The notes: generated by a model from the letters alone, not told the origin. Positions 12,191 to 23,479 are shown, counted from the stretch's first letter. The stretch is DNA of 64,000 bases from Oreohelix idahoensis (GCA_024509875.1 JAMPIV010013752.1:124001-188000); one strand, 5' to 3'. Made by a program: numbers and translations.

Positions 12191-13500
12191 TCCTTGTGGA
12201 TGATTCATTTAGCGCTAGCCATTTTCTAACATGTTGTACAATTTCATCTTCAATTTCTTTAAGTTGTTTTCTGTGAAGTGTATGTTAGAAAAATAAAACA
12301 TGAGAGGACCGAAACACATCGGGTTAATTAATGAGATCTTTGCTGATGTTGGTAGTGGGGCACAGCTTAATTTGGTAAAATTTGATCTAAATTCTAATAT
12401 AAGGCTGTTTGCTTGGAACTGGTCCGATGTATTATCAATTGTAATGTCATGTACTAGGTATCTGTAGGATCGCCCTCGACCAGAAGAGGGGATTTCATGA
12501 CCTTGGATATTAATGTCCGCTTTACTAGTGTTGACCCAATTGTTTCCGCTTCGCTGACCGCTGAACACTGCACCTTTTTGTGGCTTAACCTCCATCCCGC
12601 TGGTGTCCATAAATACTGTTGTCTTCTGTGCCATTGATTGTTAGTCGTGTATGTTGGTGGCGAAGAGACTTACGTCATCCACATACCCTTGAATGGGATT
12701 CGGCATTTGATGTATTTGATAACCTTGCTCAATCCACGGCAGCCATTTATCGATGCCTTGTTCAAATACAATGACACTCCATGGGCAACCCTGAATAATA
12801 CCTTTCTTACGCTCGATCCGATCTGTGATAGTACTGACGTTTTTAACTTGATAGGAGGAGCCACTGTATATATCTTTGGTGATGTTGACAAAGACGTCAG
12901 GATAGCCTGATTCACTTAGCTCCCTTATCATAAATTCGTGGTCAATGCTGCTAAATGCATCTTTAATATCAATAAAGCACAGATAGGCCTTTCCTGATGA
13001 ATGTAGAAAGTCATAACTGCTGTTTTTAAGGTGAAGACATGCTCTTGAAGACCTTTCTTGGCAATGATCCTTTTTGCCGAGGTGACAGTCGCTGGGTGTC
13101 AACAATCCACTGCATGTGTCGAGATTGAATTAATTTCATGAACAGCTTGTATGATGATAGCAGAAGAGAGATGGGTCTCCAGTCTTCGATGGTGCTTAAA
13201 TTTCCATTTTAGGCACAAGGGTAATTACACCGTGCTTCCAGTCTGGTGGCACTCGTTGGTTGAAAAGGCATGTGTTAAAAATAACCGTCAGGATTGGTGC
13301 GAGCTTGTTTGCTTGCTGCTTGAGGGTATCATACGTCACACCGTCAGCCCCATGTGATTTTTTATTCGGCAGTTTTTTGATACACGATAATACTTTGCCT
13401 ACGGTAAATGGGTCAGTGGCCGGGGTGTGCTTCGGCTCTTGAATGACTATTTCTGCATTCCATGGGGGGTCGCTTGCAAGTGTATTAAGTCTGCGCTGGC
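12190..13500 (-). pseudogene. Reverse transcriptase part of R2/NeSL-like LINE
   Basis: Reads in order: a KKSHGADGVTYDTLK region with PPDWKHGVITLVPK (fingers), FIDIKDAFSSIDH (motif A), KGIIQGCPWSV (motif B) and GYVDDVSLFA (motif C). A conserved connecting region ending in GGLGIP follows near 12150. The frame breaks at about 13196, again near 13040-13100, at an in-frame stop near 12641 and around 12200. The catalytic Asp residues are still present, but the gene cannot make a whole protein. Confidence 0.8.
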
Positions 13501-13559
13501 TGCGTTCCTTAAAATGTGTTTCTACGACTATGTCTTGTATGTCTATGTTACAGGTGGTG

Positions 13560-13885
13560 GTCGACAACTTGTTGTTGTGTTTTATAACATACATACATAC
13601 ATATGTGCCATGTACACAACACCAAACACACCAAAAGCAATACCACCCACACACACACATACAATATTTTACAACATAAATTACAAAGACCAAGGTTTTT
13701 TAATAAGTATATTTAATGAGCTCTTTTAAAAGAATACTAAAGGTCAAGCTCAATCTCTAGTGTCAGACGCTTCTTTGCCGTTTCAGTGGTGGTTGTAGAT
13801 TAAAGACAGCATCAGGTGCTTGTCTATGGTAGGAGTTAACGTAGGGGACAAATGTTGGTGTTAGGACACCAACTTGGTTCTGGGA
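13560..13885 (+). repeat. Family R segment
   Basis: Shares TTAATGAGCTCTTTTAAAAG (about 13710) with 8815-8845, plus ACA/CAC-rich stretches. It lies between the LINE 5' truncation and the PC4-like frame. No gene seen. Confidence 0.5.
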
Positions 13886-14224
13886 CTAATGGTTGATAAC
13901 AACTGGAGTTGATGTGGTGGTCAAACGTGTTACTGTTAAAGTAGTAGGACAGGTATCTGTGTTTGGTGCCTGTAGTCGGTCAAATTCGGCGAGGATTTCG
14001 CCTTGTAAAGCCAACAGATGTTCAAACTCAGGGCGAGTCAACGTAATGCCGATTTTGGTAGGAAACTTTAGATATGATTCACCAAAGTATTTTCTGACGT
14101 GTAGTAAAGGCTGGTCTTGGTAAAAACTTACAGACGTATTGCTTTTGGTTCGTCTGGTATTGCGGACAGGGCACATAATGGAAGAGAGATTTTGTTTAGA
14201 TGGAAAGAGGTGAAGTGGTGACAT
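13886..14224 (-). CDS. PC4 (transcriptional coactivator p15)-like reading frame
   Basis: The 112-codon frame has, at residues ~39-84, LLHVRKYFGESYLKFPTKIG followed by ITLTRPEFEHLL. This fits the single-stranded-DNA-binding PC4/p15 C-terminal fold (IR.Y....G...PTKKGI.LT..Q...L). The first ~30 residues are read from the neighbouring satellite and are probably not part of the gene, so the true start is unclear; a splice or truncation near residue 31 is possible. PC4-like small proteins occur in cellular transcription and in some virus-like elements. The surrounding repeats favour a mobile-element origin (inference). Confidence 0.5.
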   Translation of the reverse strand: MSPLHLFPSKQNLSSIMCPVRNTRRTKSNTSVSFYQDQPLLHVRKYFGESYLKFPTKIGITLTRPEFEHLLALQGEILAEFDRLQAPNTDTCPTTLTVTRLTTTSTPVVINH

Positions 14225-15010
14225 TGTCGTCGTGTACCTGTCTTTTTAAATAAAAATAGGACAGAGAATTTATGCGGGGGTGATGACTCATGGGTGTGTG
14301 TTGGGGATGTAACTGGTGTGTGTGTGTGGGTGGTATTGCTTTTGGTTTGTCTGGTGTCGTGAAGGGCACATAAGGGAAGAGAGATATTTTTTAGATAGAA
14401 AGAGGTGAAGTGGTGACATTAAAAGCGTGCACCTGTCTTTTTATGTAAAAAACGGACAGAGAATTTAAGCTGGGGTGATGGCTCATGAGTGTGTTGGGGG
14501 TCTAGCTGGTGTGTGTGTGTGGATGGTATTGCTTTTGGTTTGTCTGGTGTAGTGTACAGAGCACATAATGGAAGAGATATATTTGTAGTTGGAAAGAGGT
14601 GAAGTGGTGACATTGTCGCCGTGTACATGTCTTTTTATGTAAAATAGGACAGATAATTTTTTTTTTTGGGGGGGGGGTGATGATTCATGGGTGTGTGTTG
14701 GGGATGTAGCTGGTGTGTGTGTGTGTGGGTAGTATTGCTTTTGGTTTGTTTGGTGTTGTGTACATGGCACATAATGGAAGAGATATATTTTTTTAGATGG
14801 AAAGAGGTTAAGTGGTGACATTGTCGCCGTGTACATGTCTTTTTATGTAAAAATAGGACAGAGAATTTCGGGGGTGGGGGGTGATGATTCATGGGTGTTT
14901 GTTGGGGATGAAGCTGGTGTGTGTGTGGAAGGTATTGCTTTTGGTTTGTCTGGTGTCGTGTACAGGGCACACAAGGGAAGAGAGATATTTTTTAGATGGA
15001 AAGAGGTGAA
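14211..15010. repeat. ~195-208-bp tandem satellite, four units
   Basis: The phrase TGAAGTGGTGACATTGTCG (with variants) recurs at about 14211, 14406, 14600, 14808 and 15007. Each unit also carries ATGTCTTTTTATGTAAAAAT, GGGTGATGATTCATGGGTGT, a (GT)n block, TATTGCTTTTGGTTTGT and AGGGAAGAGAGATATTTTTT. Minus-strand His/Thr/Pro-rich open frames are by-products. The unit's blocks are those of family R. Confidence 0.9.
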
Positions 15011-16464
15011 GTGGTGACGTGATCGGCGTGTACCTGTCTTTTTATGTAAAAATAGGACAGGGAATGTCAGATATAAAAATCGATAAAAGCCTGCACTCTT
15101 GAGGTAAAGAAGAAAAGATTAAAAAATCGATAAATTCGCTTAATATGAGGAAGCTGGGTAATGAGCGTGGTGTGGTGTTGATTTTTGAATGCGCGGCAGT
15201 ATTGGTTTTGGCTGGCAAGGTGATGACTCATGTGTGAGTTGGGGGTGTAGCGGGGCACCGGAGTAAGACAATGTACTAGGCACCAAGGCGTATAAACAGA
15301 GGCGTAATAAGTGTTTATATATAATTGTTTATTCTATTATTATTATGAAGTGGTTACGTTATCGTTGTGTACCTCTCTCTTTATGTAAAAATATTAAAGG
15401 GAATTTCCGTTGTTGAGTGAGTAGATGGTTGGATTCTGTGTTCTAAAACCGACATTTTTCCCACACCGCGCTTGTTATTTAGTGAGTACCTCCAAAAATG
15501 TATACAAATGTCAGGGATTTTTACGTTTGATTAATATATAAGAGTTCTCTCAGCAGTCAAGATCACAGGCACAAGGTAGACTAAGCAGAAAGACTAGATA
15601 ATGAGGGGAGATGTGTTGACATTGTTGACGTGTAAAAATATGACAGGGAATTTCCGTTGTTGGGGGAGTACAGCTAAAAGGCTAGCTTATTGTGATGTTC
15701 ATTGAGTTCATTAGTACATTTTCCCGCCCCGCGTTTGTTGTGTAGTGAGAACCTCCAAAAAGCGTGTTTGGCTGGTGTTTTGTGTGTAGGTATTGATGAG
15801 AATTACAGCTAATTGGTGTTAGCTTTCTTGGTTTGATAGTCCTTTACACAGTGTAAAATCCCTATTGGTTATCTGTAGTGTTTTAAATAGTTTTGTTAAG
15901 CCATGATTTCTATATTATTTAGTATTATAAAGTGAGGTTGCGGTGTTGTTCATATGAGTAGACGGTTGAATTGTGATTTTATTGAGCCCCTTGGTACATT
16001 TTTCCCTCCTTGCGCTTGTTGTGTGGTGAGAACCGCCAAAAACGTGTTTTTGTCTGGTGGTTTGTGTGTAGGTTATGATGAGAATATAGGGGTGAGAGAA
16101 AAAACCATTGTGTGGATGTGTTGTAGTCTTGTTACAAACAACAAGCTGATTTAGACGTAGCTTTAAAAATGTTATTGGAAGGAGTTGTGCTTTTACCTTT
16201 TTACACGAATATAACAACCAATTTGTTCCAAAACCTTCATGCAACTATGTTGCTGCTTGGCTTGAGAAGAAGGAATTTTTATAAGCACTCACTAAGGGAT
16301 GTCCCTTTTTCCTGCCCGTTATAGAATAAAGAGGAAAATATAAAAAAATGATAAATATTACAGAGGAAGCTGGCTAATGAGTGGGGTGTAGTGGGGGTGA
16401 TTTTGGTTTTTGTGTTGTGTTGTGTGTAGGTATAGATGAGAATATAAGGTGGTGAGAAGTGAAG
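15011..16464 (+). repeat. Family R, degenerate copies
   Basis: At least four diverged copies of GACAGGGAATTTCCGTTGTT-type junctions (about 15405, 15640, 16510) and of GTGAGAACCTCCAAAAA (about 15485, 15750, 16028). No coding sequence recognised. Confidence 0.6.
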
Positions 16465-16960
16465 TGGTTACGTTATCGATGTGGGCATGTCTTTTAGTGT
16501 AAAAATATGACAGGAAATTTCCGTATGTTGGGTGAATGTAATTACATATTGAGACGGGTTCTGGTCCACGGGGTAGTTTTCTTTATTATTTATATTATAT
16601 CATGAGTAATACGGCTACTCAGGCTAATGTCCATTTTGTGGTATGTAAGTGACCCCGCACACAGCCGTATTCTCCAACATAAAAAATAATGCCAAAGGCC
16701 AGGCTGGACAATGCCAAATAGACAGTTTTATTGAACACAACGAGGCTCCGTAGAGATATATCCCATATGCAGACTAGATTACGGCGTCAACTAGACAATC
16801 CTTAGTGTCGCTGTATAGGCTGCAACCCGAACAATGTCGAGGCCATTTTCATCCATTTTTAATAAAGTTCAAATACGTGCTTTTACCGCTAGTTAAGAAA
16901 CTCGATCGATTGTCTGCGCAGACTTCACGAGGAAACCATTGATCATATACTTTATAAATT
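16465..16960. repeat. Outer inverted-repeat arm, left
   Basis: In reverse complement it is collinear with 25941-26450 over ~500 bases. Shared landmarks include CTCATGATATAATATAAATA, GAATACGGC(T/A)GTGTGCGGGG and ATATATCTCTACGGAGCCTC. The inner edge at about 16960 coincides with the polymerase-like coding scrap; the outer edge merges into family R. Confidence 0.85.
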
Positions 16961-16962
16961 TC
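16868..16962 (-). pseudogene. Family B DNA polymerase fragment (left arm copy)
   Basis: Translates on the minus strand to a segment with YDQWFPREVCADNRSSF, the same Y-D-x-W-F-P ... C-x-D-x-R-S pattern seen next to the DTDS motif at 23060-23290. The frame ends at a stop inside the arm. It is a ~30-residue remnant of a virus-like family B DNA polymerase; assignment depends on the clearer copy at 23060. Confidence 0.5.
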
Positions 16963-17589
16963 CGTTTGTATTATCAACGAACCTACCTAGAAAATGAAAA
17001 AAAAATTCTAACAAGTAGAGTTTTGCGTATTGGTAGACGAAAAATCCTATCTACAACGGGATTTACATTAGTAAGACTAACAGTTACCTTTGTAAGACTA
17101 ACATTTACCTTTGCAAGACTAATCCTGCTACTTATTTCTGTTTACTTCATTGCATACAAGCTCAAAACACAAGAGATTAATAGTAGAAATTTATAAAAGA
17201 AGCATGCATTCGTTCGTGTGTTGGACCCCCAGGATTTAAGGTTTCCCTATTTTTACACTTGCGGCATCTGGTGATAGGTTTTTCGGGGGTTTTCTTGCAA
17301 TTCTAGAAGACTTCTTCAGAGCAGCGGGCACAACACTGATGGTGGTCACATCAGACCCCCTAATTAGCATGTGATACAATGCTACGATTTGGATGGTTCT
17401 CTGAGCGATTAAAAAAATTGAAAGCTGATTTTAGTCTTTATTCTGGCAAGGTCTGGTTGTCTTCTTGGCGCGAGTGAATTGTCACAGTGTTCTACTTTAG
17501 CTGAACTGTCTGGTTATATCGCCTGGCTTCCTGCACATTTGTTTGTGGTGCATTCGTTTCAAATGGCTGCCATGCTCTTCAAACATGCG
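16963..17589. other. No recognisable gene
   Basis: About 630 bases between outer and inner left arms. Contains three short AGTAAGACTAACA-like repeats near 17070-17120. No coding signal identified. Confidence 0.5.
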
Positions 17590-17777
17590 GGCGATCATGG
17601 AAATTTAGTACATTAAGTAAGTGTGACTAAGTATTTGTTCCATTTATCAAACGGTTATCTACTTTTTTGTCCTGCGATTTTTAAACTTCAGAGAAAACTT
17701 TTCTTCCAATCAACAAAGATGGTCCCAAAATTGTATCCCAGTCGTGCGCAAATGTTCCAACCTGTGGGTAATTATTT
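17590..17777 (+). repeat. Inner inverted-repeat arm, left, part 1
   Basis: GACTAAGTATTTGTTCCA to TTCCAACCTGTGGGTAA matches 21345-21500 directly and 24780-24925 in reverse. It is separated from part 2 by the LINE insertion at 17790-21023. Confidence 0.8.
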
Positions 17778-17796
17778 ATTAACCTGTTTCATTCAT

Positions 17797-19638
17797 TCAT
17801 AACCCTCCACTCCCAAAGGAGCATAGGCCTTCAACAAACACATGCCAAGTCCTCCTGTCACGTGCCATCATCTCAAGTTCTTTCGATGTTCTCCTCATCA
17901 TTTTCACCTCTGTTTCCAACTCTCTTCTCCATGTACTTCTTGGTCTTCCTCTGCCTCTCTTGCCCTGGGGGTTCCAGAACAAGGACTGCCTTGTAATGCT
18001 ATCAACAGGTTTCCTCAGTGTGTGTCCTATCCATCGCCATCGTCTTCTTTTCATTTCTTGTTCCACTGGCACTTGTCTAGTTCTTGTCATCAGTTCCACG
18101 TTGGTAACCTTGTCATACCATTTTAATCCCTCTATTCTACGCAAGCACCCATTTATGAAAGTCTGTAGCTTTTTGATTGTTGTCTTTGTTGTTCTCCATG
18201 TCTCTGAGCCATACAATAGGACTGACTTCACATTTGAGTTGAAGATTCTTATTTTCGTGTTGGATCCTATTTCTCTTGATCTCCATATATTTCCCAATGC
18301 AATGAAAGCTCCTCTTGCCTTTTGTATTCTTATTTTGATATCGCTGTCTGTCCCTCCAACTTTGTCTATATTACTGCCAAGATATGTGTATGATTCTACA
18401 TCTTGTATTGGTGTTTCTTCAAGTTCAACCCTGTTATCATTACCTGCATTTATTCGCATTATTTTTGTCTTTTCCCTGTGTATTTTCAGACCCAATTGCT
18501 GTGACCTCTCATCGAGTGTTTTCAATTTGTCCTGCATCTGATTACGGCTATGGGACAGAAGAGCCAAGTCATCAGCAAAATCCAGATCATCCAACTGCTT
18601 AGTCAGAGTCCACTGGATTCCATTTCTGTTGTGTGTTGCCGATGATCTCATAACCCAATCTATTGCCAGCAAGAAAAGAAATGGAGACAAGAGGCATCCC
18701 TGTCGCACTCCTGTTCTTATCCCCAACGGTTCTGTAAGCTGTCCTTCGTGAAGAACTCTACATGTAATGTCTTCATATGTTTTCTTTATTAAATTAATGA
18801 TCTTCAGGGGAACTCCATAATGCCTCCACAATTTCCAAAGTGATTCTCTGTCTACACTGTCAAATGCCTTTTCGTAGTCCACAAATCCGATGTATAGTGG
18901 TGAATTCCATTCCACACTTTGTTCAACTATTATTCTCAAAGTGGCTATCTGGTCTGTACATGATCTGTTTTGTCGAAAGCCTGCTTGTTCATCTCTCAGT
19001 TTCTTGTCTATGGACTCTTTTAATCTCTCAAGGATAATCCTGTTTAATACTTTTCCTGGCACTGATAGTAACATTATTCCTCTATAATTTGTGCACTCTT
19101 GTAAATTTCCCTTCTTAGGCAACTTAACCAGATATCCTTCCTTCCATTCTGCTGGTATCTCTTCCTTTTCCCAGACTTTACCAAGTAATTTATATAACAT
19201 CTCTGTAGCCGTGTCAATATCTGCTTTGATGGCCTCTACTGGAATGTCATCAGGTCCAGACGCTTTTCCATCTCTTAGAAGCTTTATGGCTTTCTTTATT
19301 TCTTCCTTCGTTGGTCTTTCACCGTTAATTTGTAGTTCTTCTTCTGCTGGCTGGATGTCCGGCGGGTTTTATGGAGCTGGTCTATTGAGAAGGTCCCCAA
19401 AATATTCTGTCCATCTCTTCATTTGCTCTTCTATATTGCTGAGCAGTTTCCCATTCTTGTCTTTTATGAGGCAACTTGTTTGCTTGTATTTCCCTGTTAG
19501 CTTCTTTGTGCTGCTATACAGTTCTCTCATATTTCCTTTGGCTGCAGCATCTTCTGCCTCTCTTGCCAACTCCTCAATATACTTCCTCTTGTCTCTTTTG
19601 ATACTTCTTTTTACTTCTTTGTTTGCTTCTGTGTACAC
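17797..19638 (-). pseudogene. LINE reverse transcriptase domain
   Basis: Continuation of the endonuclease frame after the indel. Contains a linker (19638-19369), an in-frame stop at about 19369, then 467 codons with KEGYLVKLPKKGN (fingers), FVDYEKAFDSVD (motif A), GVRQGCLLSPFLF (motif B), LDFADDLALL (motif C, catalytic FADD), YLGSNID, LLYGSETW and the C-terminal RRWRWIGHTLRK and GRGRPRSTWRRE blocks. All catalytic residues remain, so only the stop and the upstream frameshift are inactivating. Fragments of this family lie at 4098-4166 and 7970-8402. Confidence 0.9.
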
Positions 19639-19679
19639 TTCTTGAGCCTTGGCTTTGGAACTTCTGGTTTTGCTTGTGT

Positions 19680-20870
19680 TTAACTCTGCTTTTTTGTTTT
19701 TTTTCTGTCTTTTATCTTATTGATGGTTTCTGTTGTTATCCATGCTTTTTGTTGTCTTTCCCTTTTCCCCAGTATTTCTTCACATGTCTCCTTCCATACA
19801 GTTTTGACCTGCTGCCAATAGTCTTCTGTATTCTCTACATCTTCCAGCTGTTGGAGCACTTGGAATTTGTTAGATACTGTGACCGCAAATTTGTCTCTTG
19901 TTTCTTGATTTCTTAGCTGTCCTACATTATACTGTTGTCTATAATTTTGCATTGTTGCATATCTCTTGAGTTTCATTTTTACTTTGGCTATCAGAAGATG
20001 GTGATCTGATGCCACATCTGCTCCTCTATATACCTTTACATCCTGCAATGATGATCTAAACTTCTTGTTTATGCATATATGATCAATCTGATTTTCTGTT
20101 CTATGGTCTGGTGATATCCATGTTGCCTTGTGTATTCTCTTATGTGGAAACATGCTTCCTCCTATAGCCAGTTGATTTGAAGCACAGAAGTTTGCGAATA
20201 GTTCTCCATTTTCATTTATTGCTCCTAGCCCATGTTTTCCCATGACTTCTTCAAATCCGGTGTTGATTGTACCTATCTTTGCATTCATGTCACCCATCAA
20301 AATTGTGATGTCTCTTCTTTTTACTTTATCCGAAATTTCCTGTAGTTTAGTATAAAATGCTTCTTTCACAGACTCTTCTTTGTCATTAGTTGGTGCATAA
20401 CATTGGATGACATTTACATGAATTTTCTTTTTAGCTGTTTTGAAAGTAGCTGTTATTATTCTGGGTCCAACAGCTTCCCATTCAATGAGTGCTTTCTGTG
20501 CTTCCTTAGATAACATAAGAGCTACCCCTTCACTGTGGTGTGAACTTTCGTCTTCATGTCCTGAGGACAGCACCAATTCACCTGTGATGAGTTTCTTCCT
20601 GTCTACCCCCTTCCACTTTGTTTCACACATTCCCAGAACCTCGATTTTGTATTCCCTCATTTCTGCTGCCACTTGCGCCACTTTCCCTTGTTCGTTTAAT
20701 GTCCGAACATTCCAGGTGCTAAATCTGGAAGTTCTCCTAGAAGAAAGAAGGTTAGTCAGCAACACATACTCTTTTCGGCTTTCTCTGTGTTGCATCATAC
20801 GCCTCCCCGCGAGAGGACCTTCCCCTGTCTTGGATGGCTGTGTTTTATTTTCTTTATTTGACTTGTCCAT
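19680..20870 (-). pseudogene. LINE apurinic-like endonuclease domain
   Basis: A 396-codon frame whose residues ~50-295 form an exonuclease/endonuclease/phosphatase fold. STWNVRTLN (N54), CETKW (E83), QCYAPTND, GDMNAKIG (D194, N196) and ASDHHLL (D289, H290) are the metal-binding and catalytic positions, all intact. The domain nicks chromosomal DNA to prime reverse transcription. The frame ends early in a run of A residues near 19690-19705. The polymerase continues in another frame, so a single-nucleotide indel in that run has split the original single ORF. The start at 20870 follows the untranslated leader. Confidence 0.88.
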
Positions 20871-21023
20871 ATTTGTTGAAGTTTTTTGTGGTTTAAATTT
20901 TTTTACAGGATGGGGTAACCGGCCCCATGCCCAACCCTCCTTAGTCGCCTTCTACGACATGCCTGGCAGGGGACAGTGTTACTATTCTTTGCTCCCCTTT
21001 CGGGCCCCGGTAACACACGGGTG
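20871..21023 (-). promoter_or_regulatory. LINE 5' untranslated region, probable internal promoter
   Basis: Region from the mapped 5' end to the start codon; read on the minus strand it includes CATGTCGTAGAAGGCGACTA. A related string occurs at about 4219-4236. LINEs of this kind must carry their promoter inside the transcript, so this is the expected place; no specific box was identified. Confidence 0.45.
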
Positions 21024-21035
21024 ATTAACCTGTTT

Positions 21036-21990
21036 ATAATTTTGTTATTTTTGCAGGTGCCAAATATTTCTTTGAATATTTCTTGCATGTGTTAAATATT
21101 TATGCAAATTTTTTTTTCAGTTGTCAAATATTTCTAACAGTTATCAAATAATTCTTACAGTTGTCAAATATTCTTCAAATGTTTTTCCAGTTGTCAAATA
21201 TTTCTTCAAATGATTTTTGCAGGTGCCAAATTTTTCTTCAAATGTTTTTTCCATTTGTCAAATATTTCTTGAAACGTTTTTTCCAGTTGTCAAATTTTTC
21301 CTCAAAATAAAACTTTTGTCGAAACTTTTTACCTGGTCAATCAAGTTTGACTAAGTATTTGTTCCAGTTATCAAATGGTTATCGAATTTTCTTTGCCCAG
21401 CAATTGTCAAACTTTAATGAACACTTTTCTTCCAAGCTGCAAAGATGGCCCCAACATTTTCTCACAGTTCCGCTCAAATGTTCCAACCTGTAGGTAAATA
21501 TATATATTTTTTTTTGCAGGGGTCAAATATTTCTTTGATTATTTCTTGCATGTGTCAAATGTTTCTTACAGCGGTCAAGTATTTCTAGCAGTTGTCAAAT
21601 ATTTCTTCAAATGTTATTCCCAGATGCCAATTTTTCTTCAAACGGTTCGTACAGTTGTCAAATGTTTTTTCAAATGTTTTTTTCTAATTATCAAATATTT
21701 CTTAGAGGTGTCAAATATTCCTTCAAATGTTTCTTCCATTTGTCAAATATTTCTTAAAATGACTACTCCGGTTGCTAATATTTCTTGTAGCTGTCAAAGT
21801 CTTTAAATATTTTTTTAAATATTTCTTGTAGTTTTCCAAACTGCTCATTAAATATTTTTTCCTGTTGTCAAGTACTGCAAATAATTCTTGCAGCTGTCAA
21901 AAATGTTTTGCAGTTGTTAAACATTTCTTTAAATATTCATTATAGCTGCCACATATTTTTGTCGAGCATTTCTTCCATTTTCACACATTT
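21036..21990 (+). repeat. Inner inverted-repeat arm, left, part 2 (short tandem subrepeats)
   Basis: Degenerate tandem units of ~20 and ~31-33 bp built on CAGTTGTCAAATATTTCTTC with AAATGTTTTTTC spacers. The same units appear in opposite orientation at 23480-24775. A second copy of the 17590-17777 block lies at about 21340-21505 inside the array. Such subrepeat-built inverted arms recall foldback elements. Confidence 0.85.
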
Positions 21991-22014
21991 CTCACTGCAT
22001 AAAGAAGTAAGCTG

Positions 22015-22345
22015 GTGATGCAGGCTTTACATATCGCAGCTTTGGTAGTCGTTGTGAGTTTGGAGTTTCCCCAAACAAGGGGAGTGAGGCGGGCAAAGGT
22101 AGCTGCAGCTTTGTCAATGCGACTGTCAATTTATGTGTCCAGAGAGAGTTTGTCATTGATGATAGACACAAGGAATGTATGGGGTGCATCACTGCCAATT
22201 CATAGTTATTGATAGTGATAATTGGTGCAGCACCAACCTCTTGCCTCAGGACATTTGTTGTCTTTAGACTTATTGTGAGGTCAAAGGCCTTGCATGCTTT
22301 GGTGATGCGATTCACCGAGTTCTTTCTAGCCTCAGATACAAACTG
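22015..22345 (-). pseudogene. LINE fragment related to the one split by the gypsy element
   Basis: In reverse complement it resembles 49718-49920: TTTGGAGTTTCCCCAAACA, GGCAAAGGTAGCTGCAGCTT and GAGAGTTTGTCATTGATG occur in the same order. Translation gives INNYELA and similar reverse-transcriptase thumb segments with several disruptions. It extends further upstream in the polymerase than the 49.7-kb piece. Confidence 0.75.
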
Positions 22346-23055
22346 GGATCTTGATCAGATAGTATGTTTTCGGGAAAACCCAATCTGTTGAATACTAAAA
22401 TTTAAACATCCGCTAGCATTGACGAAGGCCCAGAGTGAATGCAGGGAGTCTCATAATGTGGAAACTGTCACAGTAAATGGAGAAGACGTCACCTGTTCTT
22501 ATTGATCTTGTATTTTTTATTTTGCAATACATAAACTTGTTTCTTTAGTATCATTGAAATATTTGCATGCAGTAATAGACAACTAAAGACAATTACTGAT
22601 TGTCTGCTTGAAAAGGACACTGCAGTCGATAAACTAACAAGCTAAAGTTGATGAAATAGGGCAGTGATAGGCAATGCGAGAATGTATCCATCGTGTAAGC
22701 AACAAGTACGCTACAGAAACAGTTAGCATTCATACACTTCGACATTTGCTGCAGGAGACTGAGCATCTTTTTTTTTCCAGAATGCAGTGAGGTCGGTTCT
22801 GATCAACAATAACATTTACATATTCTGCATGTCCAACCATATTTATCAGTTTAACTAACGCTATGTAGGAATACCACGGATTTAAATTTTAAACTATTGA
22901 AACCACTAATGGTCATTTATTATTTTGATAGAAGATTCTGACCCATCTTGCATAGTCAGATAATTAGCATTCAGACATGTCATATTTAACATCAGAAACA
23001 ACATCATAATTTTATTACGTTTTTTTAGCTAGGTTCGTCGATAGGTCTAATTTCC
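22346..23055. other. No recognisable gene
   Basis: A/T-rich central loop region of the inverted-repeat structure; nothing identified. Confidence 0.5.
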
Positions 23056-23059
23056 AGCT

Positions 23060-23287
23060 TTGCGAGCGGATACCGATAGCTTATATTTAGCGCTGACGAC
23101 ACCTACCCTAACCAAAGCCGTTCGACCCTCTATGCAAACGGAATGTTACGAGGTCTACGATGAATGGTTTCCTTGCGTAGTCTGCCCCGACCATCGATCT
23201 GGTTTCATAAATAGCGGTAACACAGTTAGTCGTTGTAAAAAGAACATACAAAAAATACGTCAGCTCTTGTGGGATTTCCCGATCTGA
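23060..23287 (+). pseudogene. Family B DNA polymerase fragment with motif C (DTDS)
   Basis: The 75-codon frame starts MRADTDSLYLALTTPTL; DTDS is the metal-binding motif C of family B DNA polymerases, preceded by the expected small hydrophobic context. After it come K/R-P-x-M and YDEWFPCVVC with D-H-R-S-G-F, an arrangement I know from virus-like family B polymerases dispersed in cnidarian and mollusc genomes. The upstream palm (motifs A and B) and downstream thumb are missing. Polinton/adintovirus-type origin is possible but no integrase, ATPase or capsid gene is visible. Confidence 0.62.
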
Positions 23288-23384
23288 GGAACAATCTTGA
23301 GCCAGGTTGGTCTTTTCAAATTCAATATACAAACAACACCGCAACTTGCTATCGTTTTTACATAAAAAGAATGGTTGACTCCGA

Positions 23385-23445
23385 AAATGTCACCACTTCA
23401 ACTGTTTCCAGCTAAAAATATCTCTCTTCCCTTATGTACCCTTTT
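23385..23445 (-). repeat. Family R scrap, reversed
   Basis: AATGTCACCACTTCAACTG then AAAAATATCTCTCTTCCCTTATGT is the reverse complement of the satellite junction around 14990-15020. Confidence 0.7.
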
Positions 23446-23479
23446 GATAGATGCAAGAATTATTTGAATTGTCAAGTAC

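Larger units (their letters stand above)
17790..21023 (-). mobile_element. Near full-length RTE-like LINE with 12-bp target duplication
   Basis: The direct repeat ATTAACCTGTTT at 17778-17789 and 21024-21035 brackets a 3234-bp minus-strand element. From its 5' end (21023): ~150 bases untranslated, endonuclease, reverse transcriptase, a very short 3' untranslated region and an ATGAATGAATG tail. Size, single-ORF plan and short repeat tail fit the RTE/CFDP2-like group. The host site is the left inner arm of the inverted-repeat structure, so the LINE arrived after that structure formed. Confidence 0.9.

Noticed and set aside
13886..14224. Host PC4 gene
   Set aside because: The frame's first third is satellite sequence and the context is repeat DNA, so I list it as a PC4-like frame rather than the host coactivator gene.
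14419..14970. Minus-strand His/Thr/Pro-rich frames repeated several times
   Set aside because: Readings of the ~200-bp satellite; they follow its period and have no domain.
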